DNA from: Xylanibacillus composti | Lineage (GTDB): Bacteria; Bacillota; Bacilli; Paenibacillales; K13 | DNA length: 64,000 nucleotides | NCBI RefSeq assembly: GCF_018403685.1 | Contig: NZ_BOVK01000038.1 | Location: 1 to 64,000 of the forward strand | Direction of reading: 5' to 3' | Shown here: in pieces, positions 17,104-24,937 of the stretch | How positions within the stretch are numbered: position 1 is the first letter of the stretch | Layout of the letters: every line of letters starts with the position of its first letter | Notes under the pieces: generated by a model | Databases searched by the model: none | What the model was told of the DNA's origin: nothing | The model's input: the letters and a program-made list of their open reading frames with translations, nothing else | Made by a program: the position numbers and the translations under genes

Positions 17104-18263
17104 TGGCAATTAGGAGAGTACTGGGAGTTACGGGAATTAGATCGGAATATGATATCATGTCCTCCGTATTCCGGGCAATAGAAGCGCATTCGGAATTGTC
17201 CTTGTCGCTTGTTGTAACGGGGGCGCATCTTTCACCAGGCTATGGCATGACAATTGAAGAAATACGGAAAGACGGTTTTGTGATTGAGGATCAAATTGAA
17301 AGCTTGATATACGGTGATAAGGATTCGTCGAGAGTAAAGGGATTGGCTATTCAACTTCAGGGATTAGTCCAGACTATAGCAAGAACTCGTCCTGATATTC
17401 TACTCGTATTGGGAGATAGAGAAGAATCGATCAGCACTGCGTTGGCAGGTGCATATATGAACATTCCTGTCGCACATATAGCAGGTGGGGACAGGGTGGT
17501 CGGAAATGTAGATGATCAAGTCAGGCATGCGGTTACCAAGTTGGCTCACTTGCACTTTGTGACCAACCAGGAAAGCTATGATCGAGTTTTAAAGATGGGA
17601 GAACAGCCGTTTCGTGTTTTTAACTTTGGGAATCCAGGCCTTGACCGCTTGCTTCAAATGCCATGGCTTACGGTTTCTGAATTATCCCAAAGGATCGGCT
17701 TCGAATTGAATGACGGTGAGCCGTTTATTATTTTAATTCAACACGTCATATCAACTGAAATTGATCAAGCATACCATCAAATGAAAGTGACGCTTGAAGC
17801 AATCGAGCATCTCAAGATCAAGACGGTACTTAGCTATCCCAATTCCGATGCAGGCAGTCAGAGTATGAGAAGAGCCATAAAAGAATATGAACATCTTCCA
17901 CACCTGTATACTGCGCATAACATCCCGAGGCTTGAATTTGTTAATTTGATGAGACATGCTGGCTGCATGCTGGGGAATTCAAGTGCAGGAATCATGGAAG
18001 CCCCTTTGCTCAAGTTGCCTGTAGTCAATATTGGAAACCGACAAAAGGGGAGGCTGCATGCTGAAAATGTTCAGTTTGTACAACACAATGTGGATGAAAT
18101 AACCTCGGCTGTTCATAAAGCCTTGTTTGACGAAGACTACAAGAAGCTGGTTGCCAATTGTACCAATCCATATGGGAACGGCAAGACATCTGAAGCCATA
18201 GCGAATGTACTGGCATCGATTCCGTTGGATGAAAAAATCTGTATAAAGGATTTGACATATTAA
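17103..18263 (+). CDS. legG: Hydrolysing NDP-sugar 2-epimerase, LegG/NeuC family
   Basis: This 386-residue protein belongs to the NeuC/WecB-type 2-epimerases that invert C2 and hydrolyse the nucleotide, releasing a ManNAc-type sugar. Family phrases are VTGIRSEYDIMSSV at the N terminus, ILLVLGDREESISTALAGAY, VAHIAGGDRVVGNVDDQVRHAVTKLAHLHF (split here only by reading), and GNSSAGIMEAPLLKLPVVNIGNRQKGR near residues 300-325. With a PtmE-like gene nearby, a GDP-linked substrate (LegG) is favoured over UDP-GlcNAc (NeuC). ATG 17103 overlaps the HAD stop (TAATG) and has AAAGGAAGG upstream. Confidence 0.87.
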   Translation: MAIRRVLGVTGIRSEYDIMSSVFRAIEAHSELSLSLVVTGAHLSPGYGMTIEEIRKDGFVIEDQIESLIYGDKDSSRVKGLAIQLQGLVQTIARTRPDILLVLGDREESISTALAGAYMNIPVAHIAGGDRVVGNVDDQVRHAVTKLAHLHFVTNQESYDRVLKMGEQPFRVFNFGNPGLDRLLQMPWLTVSELSQRIGFELNDGEPFIILIQHVISTEIDQAYHQMKVTLEAIEHLKIKTVLSYPNSDAGSQSMRRAIKEYEHLPHLYTAHNIPRLEFVNLMRHAGCMLGNSSAGIMEAPLLKLPVVNIGNRQKGRLHAENVQFVQHNVDEITSAVHKALFDEDYKKLVANCTNPYGNGKTSEAIANVLASIPLDEKICIKDLTY

Positions 18264-18931
18264 TGGGAAGAGAAGTAGTAGTTGTAGCGCCACATCCAGA
18301 TGATGAAACGCTCGGTTGCGGAGGAACTTTACTGCGTCATGCAGCCAGCGGAGATCGTATCCACTGGATTATCGTCACACAAATGGATAAAGCGAACAGC
18401 ACGGAAATTGACCGCGAGCGAAGAAAGCAGGAGATAGAAGCCGTTTCCCGTATGTATGGATTTACCAGCGTTCATAGATTAGGATATACTGCAGCCCGAT
18501 TGGAAAGCTATCCTCTGGGTGACATTGTAGCTAGTATGGGAGAGGTATTTCGAAAAGTTCTACCTGAAATCGTATATTTGCCTTATCCAGGGGATATCCA
18601 CTCGGACCATCAAACTGTTTTTCAGGCGGCTTCAGCATGTACGAAGTGGTTCCGGTACCCTACTGTAAAAAAGATTATGTGTTATGAGACTTTGTCGGAG
18701 ACAGACTTCGATATTCATCCAGACGGAAATCTATTTAGGCCTAATGTATTTGTGGATATTACCGATTACTTGGATGAAAAGATTAAAATCATGACTCATT
18801 ACAGTAGTGAAATGGGGGATTTTCCATTTCCGCGCAGCATAGAAGCCATTCAATCGCTGTCTGCTGTCCGAGGGGCTGCAGCTGGCGCTAAAGCAGCGGA
18901 AGGTTTTATGCTTTTGAAGGAGATGATCTAA
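18263..18931 (+). CDS. PIG-L family N-deacetylase
   Basis: A 222-residue zinc deacetylase of the PIG-L/LmbE group. The metal motif is APHPDDETLGCGG (H11, D14) and the third ligand is in HSDH (113-116). Members remove N-acetyl groups from GlcNAc-like sugars. None is needed for di-N-acetyl legionaminic acid, so its presence between legG and legI suggests that one N-acetyl group is removed and perhaps replaced. Start ATG 18263 overlaps the legG stop (TAATG), and its stop directly abuts the legI ATG. Confidence 0.85.
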   Translation: MGREVVVVAPHPDDETLGCGGTLLRHAASGDRIHWIIVTQMDKANSTEIDRERRKQEIEAVSRMYGFTSVHRLGYTAARLESYPLGDIVASMGEVFRKVLPEIVYLPYPGDIHSDHQTVFQAASACTKWFRYPTVKKIMCYETLSETDFDIHPDGNLFRPNVFVDITDYLDEKIKIMTHYSSEMGDFPFPRSIEAIQSLSAVRGAAAGAKAAEGFMLLKEMI

Positions 18932-20011
18932 ATGAAGCGGACTTATATCATTGCCGAAGCCGGCGTGAATCATAACGGCTCTCTTGCTTTAGCCAAAGAA
19001 TTGATAGAGGCAGCGTCAGATGCCGGAGCAGACGCAATTAAATTTCAGACCTTTCGTGCCGATAAAATAGTTACGTTGAATGCTGCGAAAGCAGCCTATC
19101 AATTAACGAATACGAGTGCGGATGAATCACAATATGATATGCTCAAAAAACTGGAGCTTTCATATGAACAACACTTTGAGCTGGTTCATTACGCGAAAGA
19201 GAGGGGCATTCAATTTCTCTCCACTCCTTTTGATCTGGAAAGCGCTGATTTTTTGATTGGCAAGCTTAAATTGCCTGTCATGAAAATATCATCAGGTGAT
19301 TTGACGAACGCTCTCTTGCTGTTGCGAATTTCCCAAGGTAACATTCCTGTAATCTTGTCAACAGGAATGGCGACATTAGGTGAAATAGAGGAAGCTCTTG
19401 GAGTCCTGGCATTTGGGTATGCGGTATCGAATCGAATGGAGCCATCCATTGAACGTTTTCGGCAAGCTTACAGGTCGGAAAAGGGGCAGGCAAGCTTGAA
19501 GCAACATGTAACTTTGCTTCATTGTACCAGCGAATATCCTGCACCTGTTAACGATGTTAACTTGAAAGCCATGCTGACCTTGTCTCATGCGTTTGATCTG
19601 CCTGTGGGCTACTCAGATCATACGAAGGGCATCGCCATTCCAATTGCTGCGGCCGCGCTAGGGGCACAAATAATAGAAAAACATTTTACGCTTGACAAGG
19701 AGCTGCCCGGACCAGATCATAAAGCATCTCTTGATCCGGCGCAATTGCAAGAAATGATAGCAGCAATTAGAGATGTAGATCAATCATTAGGAGGGCCGCT
19801 TAAGCTACCCGCAGAGTCCGAGCTTAAGAACCTGGAAGTTTCTCGCAAAAGCTTGGTGACTTCCAAACCTGTACGTGAAGGCGAGTGCTTTACTTCCGAG
19901 AACTTGACGGTGAAGCGACCAGGTGGTGGAACACAGCCCATGCAGTATTGGCGCATTCTCGGGCAGAAAGCCACGCGTCATTATGATGCCGACGAGCTAG
20001 TGGAACTATGA
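18932..20011 (+). CDS. legI: Nonulosonic acid synthase, LegI/NeuB family
   Basis: This enzyme condenses phosphoenolpyruvate with a 6-carbon amino sugar to give a 9-carbon nonulosonic acid. The 359-residue protein has the NeuB TIM barrel (YIIAEAGVNHNGSLALAKELI at the start, ADAIKFQTFRADKIVT, ISSGDLTN, VILSTGMATLGEIEEAL, LLHCTSEYPAPVNDVNLKAM, IIEKHFTLDKELPGPDHKASL) and a C-terminal SAF/antifreeze-like domain (about 290-359, VREGECFTSENLTVKRPGGG). These phrases are also in NeuB and PseI; the operon points to legionaminate. GAAGGAGA (18916-18923) precedes the ATG. Confidence 0.92.
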   Translation: MKRTYIIAEAGVNHNGSLALAKELIEAASDAGADAIKFQTFRADKIVTLNAAKAAYQLTNTSADESQYDMLKKLELSYEQHFELVHYAKERGIQFLSTPFDLESADFLIGKLKLPVMKISSGDLTNALLLLRISQGNIPVILSTGMATLGEIEEALGVLAFGYAVSNRMEPSIERFRQAYRSEKGQASLKQHVTLLHCTSEYPAPVNDVNLKAMLTLSHAFDLPVGYSDHTKGIAIPIAAAALGAQIIEKHFTLDKELPGPDHKASLDPAQLQEMIAAIRDVDQSLGGPLKLPAESELKNLEVSRKSLVTSKPVREGECFTSENLTVKRPGGGTQPMQYWRILGQKATRHYDADELVEL

Positions 20012-20643
20012 AAGTGCCGATAATCGTAATAGGTGGGGGTGGCCACGCTAGAGTGCTCATGGACATCCTCCTTATGACAAATTGTGAAATATTAGGCGTT
20101 ACCTTGCCTCATTCAGAGACAGAGACTGTACTCGATGCACCGGTGTTGGGGCAGGATCAGCAAATACTGCATCATTCTCCGAATGAGGTGATGCTGGTGA
20201 ATGCGATTGGGTATGTCGGAAGATCAAGAAAAAGGATCAATATTTACCATTTCTTCAAGGAACGAGGATATCGATTTCACACAGTTATTCATCCGTCAGC
20301 AATTATCTCTTCCTATACGCAGTTAGGAGAAGGTGTCCAGATCATGGCGGGTGCCATATTGCAAGCAGGGACCTCCGTAGGGTGCAATGCGGTTGTGAAT
20401 ACTAAAGCTTCTGTTGATCACGATTGTTGGGTTGGTGCTCACACGCATATAGCCCCTGGCTCAACCTTATGCGGTCATGTCAGGCTGGGGGAGGAATCCT
20501 TTGTCGGTGCTGGAGCCGTTCTTCTCCCTCATAAGGAAGTGGGGAACCGCTGCACGATTGGAGCTGGCTCCGTTGTTGTTAAAGATGTGCCAGATGATAC
20601 AGTGGTGATGGGTGTGCCTGCCGAGGAGGGGAAACATGAATAG
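20008..20643 (+). CDS. legH: NeuD/PglD-family acyltransferase, LegH candidate
   Basis: A 211-residue sugar O/N-acyltransferase. The N-terminal Rossmann part starts with the family signature IVIGGGGHARVLMDIL. The C-terminal part is a left-handed beta helix of hexapeptide repeats (for example VIHPSAIISSYTQLGEGVQI, AVVNTKASVDHDCWVGAHTH, IGAGSVVVKDVPDDTVVMGVPA), with the catalytic His in VDHD. In the legionaminic pathway LegH acetylates the C4 amine made by LegC. NeuD-type O-acetylation is an alternative. It overlaps legI by four bases (ATGA). Confidence 0.82.
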   Translation: MKVPIIVIGGGGHARVLMDILLMTNCEILGVTLPHSETETVLDAPVLGQDQQILHHSPNEVMLVNAIGYVGRSRKRINIYHFFKERGYRFHTVIHPSAIISSYTQLGEGVQIMAGAILQAGTSVGCNAVVNTKASVDHDCWVGAHTHIAPGSTLCGHVRLGEESFVGAGAVLLPHKEVGNRCTIGAGSVVVKDVPDDTVVMGVPAEEGKHE

Positions 20644-21685
20644 TTGGACTAATATATTAATTAACCCTAATACCTCAATCCTTCAAGTAATGAAAACGAT
20701 TGATGATGGAGCTATGCAAATAGCGTTGGTAGTTGATGAACACACTCGGCTATTGGGAACGGTCACAGATGGGGATATTAGAAGAGGCATTCTGAATGGG
20801 CAGGAACTACATTCTCCTGTCTCCTCTATTATGAACAGACGACCTCTTACGGTTAACATCGGGAAGAGTAAACAAGCAGTGTTTGCAATGATGAAGAAAA
20901 AACACTGTCGCCAAATCCCGGTGTTGGATGACGAAGGGCGAGTAGTTGGGATAGAACTGCTGGATCAGTTTATACGAAGCAGACAAAGCAACAACTTCGT
21001 AGTAATCATGGCTGGCGGCTTGGGAACGCGACTAAAGCCATTAACGGACGAATGTCCAAAGCCCTTGCTTCATGTTGGGAATCGCCCACTGCTGGAGACA
21101 ATCATTGAAAACTTTATTGACCAAGGCTTTTATCGATTCTATGTAAGCGTAAACTACAAGGCGGATATGATAAAGGACTACTTTGGAGATGGTGCTAAGT
21201 GGGGAGTAGAGATTCAATACTTACATGAGACCGAGCGGCTAGGGACTGCAGGTGCTCTCAGTTTGCTGCCAGAAAAACCAAAGGAACCGATACTTGTCAT
21301 GAATGGAGATTTACTGACAAAAATTAATTTCCAGCACCTATTGGACTTTCATCAAGAGCAAACTGCCACAGCGACGATGTGTGTCAGAGAATATAATTAT
21401 CAAATTCCGTATGGTGTAATCAAGATGGATCAGGATCGATTGATCGGCATTGAAGAAAAACCAGTCCAAAAATACTTCGTTAATGGTGGCATTTATGTTT
21501 TGAGTCCAGAAGCGCTGGGATATGTACCCGTCAATCAATATTATGATATGCCAACATTATTTGATTTGCTCATTTCCCAAGGGAATAAAACGACAGTCTT
21601 TCCAATACGCGAATACTGGATGGACATTGGCAGGATGGATGATTTTAACCGAGCTAACGGTGAGTACAGCGAAATTTTTGGATGA
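20636..21685 (+). CDS. ptmE: CBS-domain sugar nucleotidyltransferase, PtmE-like
   Basis: The 349-residue protein joins two CBS motifs (about 1-118) to a GDP-mannose-pyrophosphorylase-like domain (about 121-345) with the nucleotide loop MAGGLGTRLKPLTDECPKPL at 125-144. This architecture is that of Campylobacter PtmE, which makes GDP-GlcNAc from GlcNAc-1-P for the GDP-linked legionaminic acid pathway. It is the strongest sign that this island uses GDP rather than UDP sugars. MNGDLL and IGRMDDF supply the metal-site region. ATG 20636 follows GAGGAGGGG and overlaps legH by eight bases. Confidence 0.85.
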   Translation: MNSWTNILINPNTSILQVMKTIDDGAMQIALVVDEHTRLLGTVTDGDIRRGILNGQELHSPVSSIMNRRPLTVNIGKSKQAVFAMMKKKHCRQIPVLDDEGRVVGIELLDQFIRSRQSNNFVVIMAGGLGTRLKPLTDECPKPLLHVGNRPLLETIIENFIDQGFYRFYVSVNYKADMIKDYFGDGAKWGVEIQYLHETERLGTAGALSLLPEKPKEPILVMNGDLLTKINFQHLLDFHQEQTATATMCVREYNYQIPYGVIKMDQDRLIGIEEKPVQKYFVNGGIYVLSPEALGYVPVNQYYDMPTLFDLLISQGNKTTVFPIREYWMDIGRMDDFNRANGEYSEIFG

Positions 21686-21700
21686 AGGGAAGGATTTCTC

Positions 21701-22408
21701 TTGATAAATAACAAAAGGATTGTTGCAGTAATTCCGGCTAGAGGGGGAAGTAAATCCATCCCATATAAAAATATAAAGGAATTGGGAGGAAAGCCGTTAA
21801 TTGCGTGGTCTATCGAGATGGCGAAGGCGTGTGAAGAAATTGACCGCGTCATCGTATCAACGGAGGATGAGAAGATTGCTTCCGTAGCCAGGCAGTATGG
21901 TGCTGAAGTCATTCATCGTCCCGAACATTTAGCCCAAGATGACTCTCTTGTTATGGATGCAATCAAGGATCTGATCGCAAAAATTAGAGTGGAAGGGGAA
22001 ACGGCTGAATATATGGTTTTGCTTGAACCTACATCCCCTATGCGATCACTGGATGATATACAACAATGTTTGTATCTGTTGGCGGATAGTGATACAGACT
22101 TTGATTCTGTTGCTACTTTCATGGACGCTGAGTTGAATCCTCATAGAGCCTGGAAGATTGACGACGGAATGGCCCAGACTTTCATTGATGGTGCGATCCC
22201 GTGGCTTCCCAGGCAAAAGCTCCCCAGAGCCTATCAGCTTAATGGCGCTGTCTATGCTTTTGTGATAGATCGTTTGAAGTCAGAGCATATCAGTGCTTTT
22301 TTTGGGAAAAGTGGCGTTGTTTTGATGCCTAAGGAACGTTCCGTTGACATTGATGATGAGATACACTTTGAATTTGCAGACTATTTGTTACGGAGGAAAA
22401 ATGCCTGA
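21701..22408 (+). CDS. legF: CMP-nonulosonate cytidylyltransferase, LegF/PtmB/NeuA type
   Basis: This enzyme activates the nonulosonic acid with CTP to give the CMP-sugar donor for Maf. The 235-residue product has the family motif VIPARGGSKSIPYKNIKELG (about 10-29), then VIVSTEDEKIASVARQYGAE and VLLEPTSPMRS, and ends VDIDDEIHFEFADYLL. TTG start at 21701 has AAGGGAAGGA upstream. Its stop shares TGATG with the next start. Confidence 0.92.
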   Translation: MINNKRIVAVIPARGGSKSIPYKNIKELGGKPLIAWSIEMAKACEEIDRVIVSTEDEKIASVARQYGAEVIHRPEHLAQDDSLVMDAIKDLIAKIRVEGETAEYMVLLEPTSPMRSLDDIQQCLYLLADSDTDFDSVATFMDAELNPHRAWKIDDGMAQTFIDGAIPWLPRQKLPRAYQLNGAVYAFVIDRLKSEHISAFFGKSGVVLMPKERSVDIDDEIHFEFADYLLRRKNA

Positions 22409-23205
22409 TGCGTACACTTAAGCAATTATTCTCCCTGCATGGAAAAGTAGCGCTTGTAACAGGTGGGGCGGGACATCTTGGTACGGAGATATGCCACGCA
22501 TTGTTGGAATTAGGAGCCAAAGTAGTCATAGCAAGCAGAAATTTGGACAATTCCCAGAAGAAATGCAAGGAGATCCAAGAAATCTTTCAGGGGACAGTCG
22601 ATATAGAGGCTATCGAGTTAGAACTGACAAACAAGCGTCAAATTCAAGAAACTGCCAGAAGAATGGAGGAACAGTACGGGGGCTTGGACATACTTGTGAA
22701 TAATGCATGGTCAGGCAAAAAAAACTCGTTCGAGTCTATTACCGATGAAGATTGGGACTATGATATTGAAATGAGTTTGAATTCTGTGTTCCGCATGGTC
22801 AAGGCCACTCTACCAGGCTTAAAAGAGAAAAAGGGAGTGGTCTTAAATATTACTTCCATGTATGGGCACGTAGCTCCGGACTATAGGATATATGATGGCA
22901 TACAATTTGCCAACCCGCCGAGTTACGGCGCAGCAAAAGCAGGTGTCATTCAGTTTACAAAGTATCTTGCGAGCTTCCTTTCTCCTTATGGCATTCGAGT
23001 AAATTGTTTGAGTCCTGGACCTTTTCCAACAAGTGAAACACAAAAAAATCAAGATTTTATTTCAAATTTAAGTGCAAAGAACCCGTTGAATCGAATTGGA
23101 CAACCACATGAGATCAAAGGTGCTGTCGCGCTGTTATGTTCGGATGCATCCAGTTATATGACGGGTCAGAATATTTGTGTAGATGGCGGTTGGACGTCGT
23201 GGTAA
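22408..23205 (+). CDS. ptmA: Short-chain dehydrogenase/reductase, PtmA-like
   Basis: A classical SDR of 265 residues. The NAD(P) motif TGGAGHLG is at 18-25, LVNNAWSG at 96-103, and the catalytic S150, Y173 and K177 are intact. PtmA-type SDRs occur beside ptmE in Campylobacter glycosylation islands and were proposed to help make glucosamine-6-phosphate from fructose-6-phosphate together with PtmF. That role is not certain. It is translationally coupled to legF and overlaps the next gene. Confidence 0.78.
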   Translation: MRTLKQLFSLHGKVALVTGGAGHLGTEICHALLELGAKVVIASRNLDNSQKKCKEIQEIFQGTVDIEAIELELTNKRQIQETARRMEEQYGGLDILVNNAWSGKKNSFESITDEDWDYDIEMSLNSVFRMVKATLPGLKEKKGVVLNITSMYGHVAPDYRIYDGIQFANPPSYGAAKAGVIQFTKYLASFLSPYGIRVNCLSPGPFPTSETQKNQDFISNLSAKNPLNRIGQPHEIKGAVALLCSDASSYMTGQNICVDGGWTSW

Positions 23206-24119
23206 GGGTTGGAATAATTGGGATGAGCGAGGGCAATGGCCATCCTATTTCGTTTTCTGCGATCATAAACGGATTTAACGAGATCGAATTGCGTAAGATG
23301 GGCTGGAATGTCATTCATGATTATATGAGCGAGAGAGATCCTGCCGATGTTGGTCTGAACGGAATTAGCGTTACACATGCATGGACACAGGATGAGGAAC
23401 TTACCAAGCAAATGAGCAAGGCTTGTTACATTGAAAACATTGTCAAACAGCCGGAAGACATGATTGGGCATGTAGATGCCGTTATTATTGCACGGGATGA
23501 TTACAATACGCATGTGGAGCTTTCCAAACCGTTTCTCCATGCAGGTCTTCCTGTTTTTATAGATAAACCGCTAAGTCTCTGTCCGGAAGAAATAAACTTC
23601 TTCAAGCCTTATTTGGCCTCAGGTCAACTTATGAGCTGCTCGGCAATGCGTTATGCCAGAGAATTGGACACTGTGAAAAGAAACATCTCTCAGTATGGCG
23701 ATATCAAATTGATACGCGGTACAGTAGTAAATGGTTGGGATAAGTATGGGATTCATATTCTGGATGCGATATATCCGCTTCTACGTTCGAAATGTATTGC
23801 GGTTACCCGTATTCCTGCCAATCATACATCTATCGCGATCGAGATGGAGAATGGTTCTGCTGTGCAGATTGATGCCTTAGGGGAAATCCCGAAAACTTTT
23901 TCAATTGAAATATTTGGATCGAAGCTAAGAAGCTCTCATGAGATTTCCGATAACTTTACTATGTTTAGACGTATGTTATGGCACTTTTTTAATTCTATAG
24001 ACAAAAAACGAAATGCCATCCCCGATGTGGATACTTTAACAATCATGAGAATTTTGTATGCAGGCCACATTGCACAACAAGGAAGCGGGAGGATAGTGCT
24101 TGATGAACTTGGATTCTAA
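23199..24119 (+). CDS. ptmF: Gfo/Idh/MocA-type oxidoreductase, PtmF-like
   Basis: A 306-residue dehydrogenase-like protein. It starts VRVGIIGMSEGNGHP, a short Rossmann loop lacking a full GxGxxG, and has VDAVIIARDDYNTHVELSKP and the conserved PVFIDKPLS (EKP-like lysine). The C-terminal Gfo/Idh beta-sheet domain carries GWDKYGIHILDAIYP with a conserved-type His. PtmF of Campylobacter has this position next to ptmE and ptmA. The start is uncertain: GTG 23199 overlaps ptmA by seven bases and begins at the conserved strand, whereas 23136 lies well inside ptmA. Confidence 0.72.
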   Translation: MVRVGIIGMSEGNGHPISFSAIINGFNEIELRKMGWNVIHDYMSERDPADVGLNGISVTHAWTQDEELTKQMSKACYIENIVKQPEDMIGHVDAVIIARDDYNTHVELSKPFLHAGLPVFIDKPLSLCPEEINFFKPYLASGQLMSCSAMRYARELDTVKRNISQYGDIKLIRGTVVNGWDKYGIHILDAIYPLLRSKCIAVTRIPANHTSIAIEMENGSAVQIDALGEIPKTFSIEIFGSKLRSSHEISDNFTMFRRMLWHFFNSIDKKRNAIPDVDTLTIMRILYAGHIAQQGSGRIVLDELGF

Positions 24120-24930
24120 TAAGCATTTTTTTGATCTGAGAGGAAAGACTGCAATAGTAACTGGCGGGGCCGGTATATTAGGAAAAAAGATTTGTCAGGG
24201 TTTGGCTGAGTATGGTGCAAATGTTGCTGTTGTAGATATTAACGAGGATGAGGCGGTACGAATAGCGAATGAATTGCATAGCCAATTCTCTATTCGGGCA
24301 GTTGGAATCAAGTGCGATGTTTCTTCTCCAGACAGTGTGGAGAGCATGCTCGAAAAAGTGCTGCATGAATTCCGTGAAGTCCACATCCTTCATAATAATG
24401 CGGCCAGCAAATCTGAGAATCTAGATGAGTTTTTCGCCCCATTCGAGGAATATTCCTTGGATCAATGGAGAAAAGTGATGTCTGTCAATATTGATGGGAT
24501 GTTTCTAGTGGCACAAGCAGTAGGTAGGCAGATGGTGAAGCAGGGCAAAGGAGGTTCTATTATCCAAACCTCTTCCATTTACGGTATTAGGGGTCCTGAT
24601 CAAAGGATATATGAGGGCTCGCACTATTTGAACAGACAGATTAATACTCCGGCAGTTTACTCAGCGTCCAAGTCAGCTGTTGTTGGGTTGACCAAATACT
24701 TGGCGACTTATTGGGCAGACAAGGGGATTCGTGTGAATACACTAACCCCCGGTGGCATAGAAAGTGGTCAGAATGACACTTTCGTGAAAAAGTATTCTGA
24801 ACGTATTCCGCTTGGGCGAATGGGCAAGCCTCATGAGATAGTTGGAGTCCTGTTGTTTTTAGCCTCCGATGCTTCCAGTTACGTAACCGGTCAAAACATT
24901 ATTGTAGATGGCGGGTTATCTGCATGGTGA
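24103..24930 (+). CDS. Short-chain dehydrogenase/reductase (second SDR)
   Basis: A second SDR, 275 residues, with the motif TGGAGILG (20-27), LHNNAAS (96-102), and catalytic S157/S158, Y186 and K190. It is the same broad type as the SDR at 22408 (shared SSYxTGQN and VDGG endings), so the two probably arose by duplication and flank the Gfo/Idh gene. ATG 24103 has GGGAGGA (24088-24094). It ends seven bases before the stop of convergent legC, with no terminator visible. Confidence 0.78.
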   Translation: MNLDSNKHFFDLRGKTAIVTGGAGILGKKICQGLAEYGANVAVVDINEDEAVRIANELHSQFSIRAVGIKCDVSSPDSVESMLEKVLHEFREVHILHNNAASKSENLDEFFAPFEEYSLDQWRKVMSVNIDGMFLVAQAVGRQMVKQGKGGSIIQTSSIYGIRGPDQRIYEGSHYLNRQINTPAVYSASKSAVVGLTKYLATYWADKGIRVNTLTPGGIESGQNDTFVKKYSERIPLGRMGKPHEIVGVLLFLASDASSYVTGQNIIVDGGLSAW

Positions 24931-24937
24931 ATATGGA

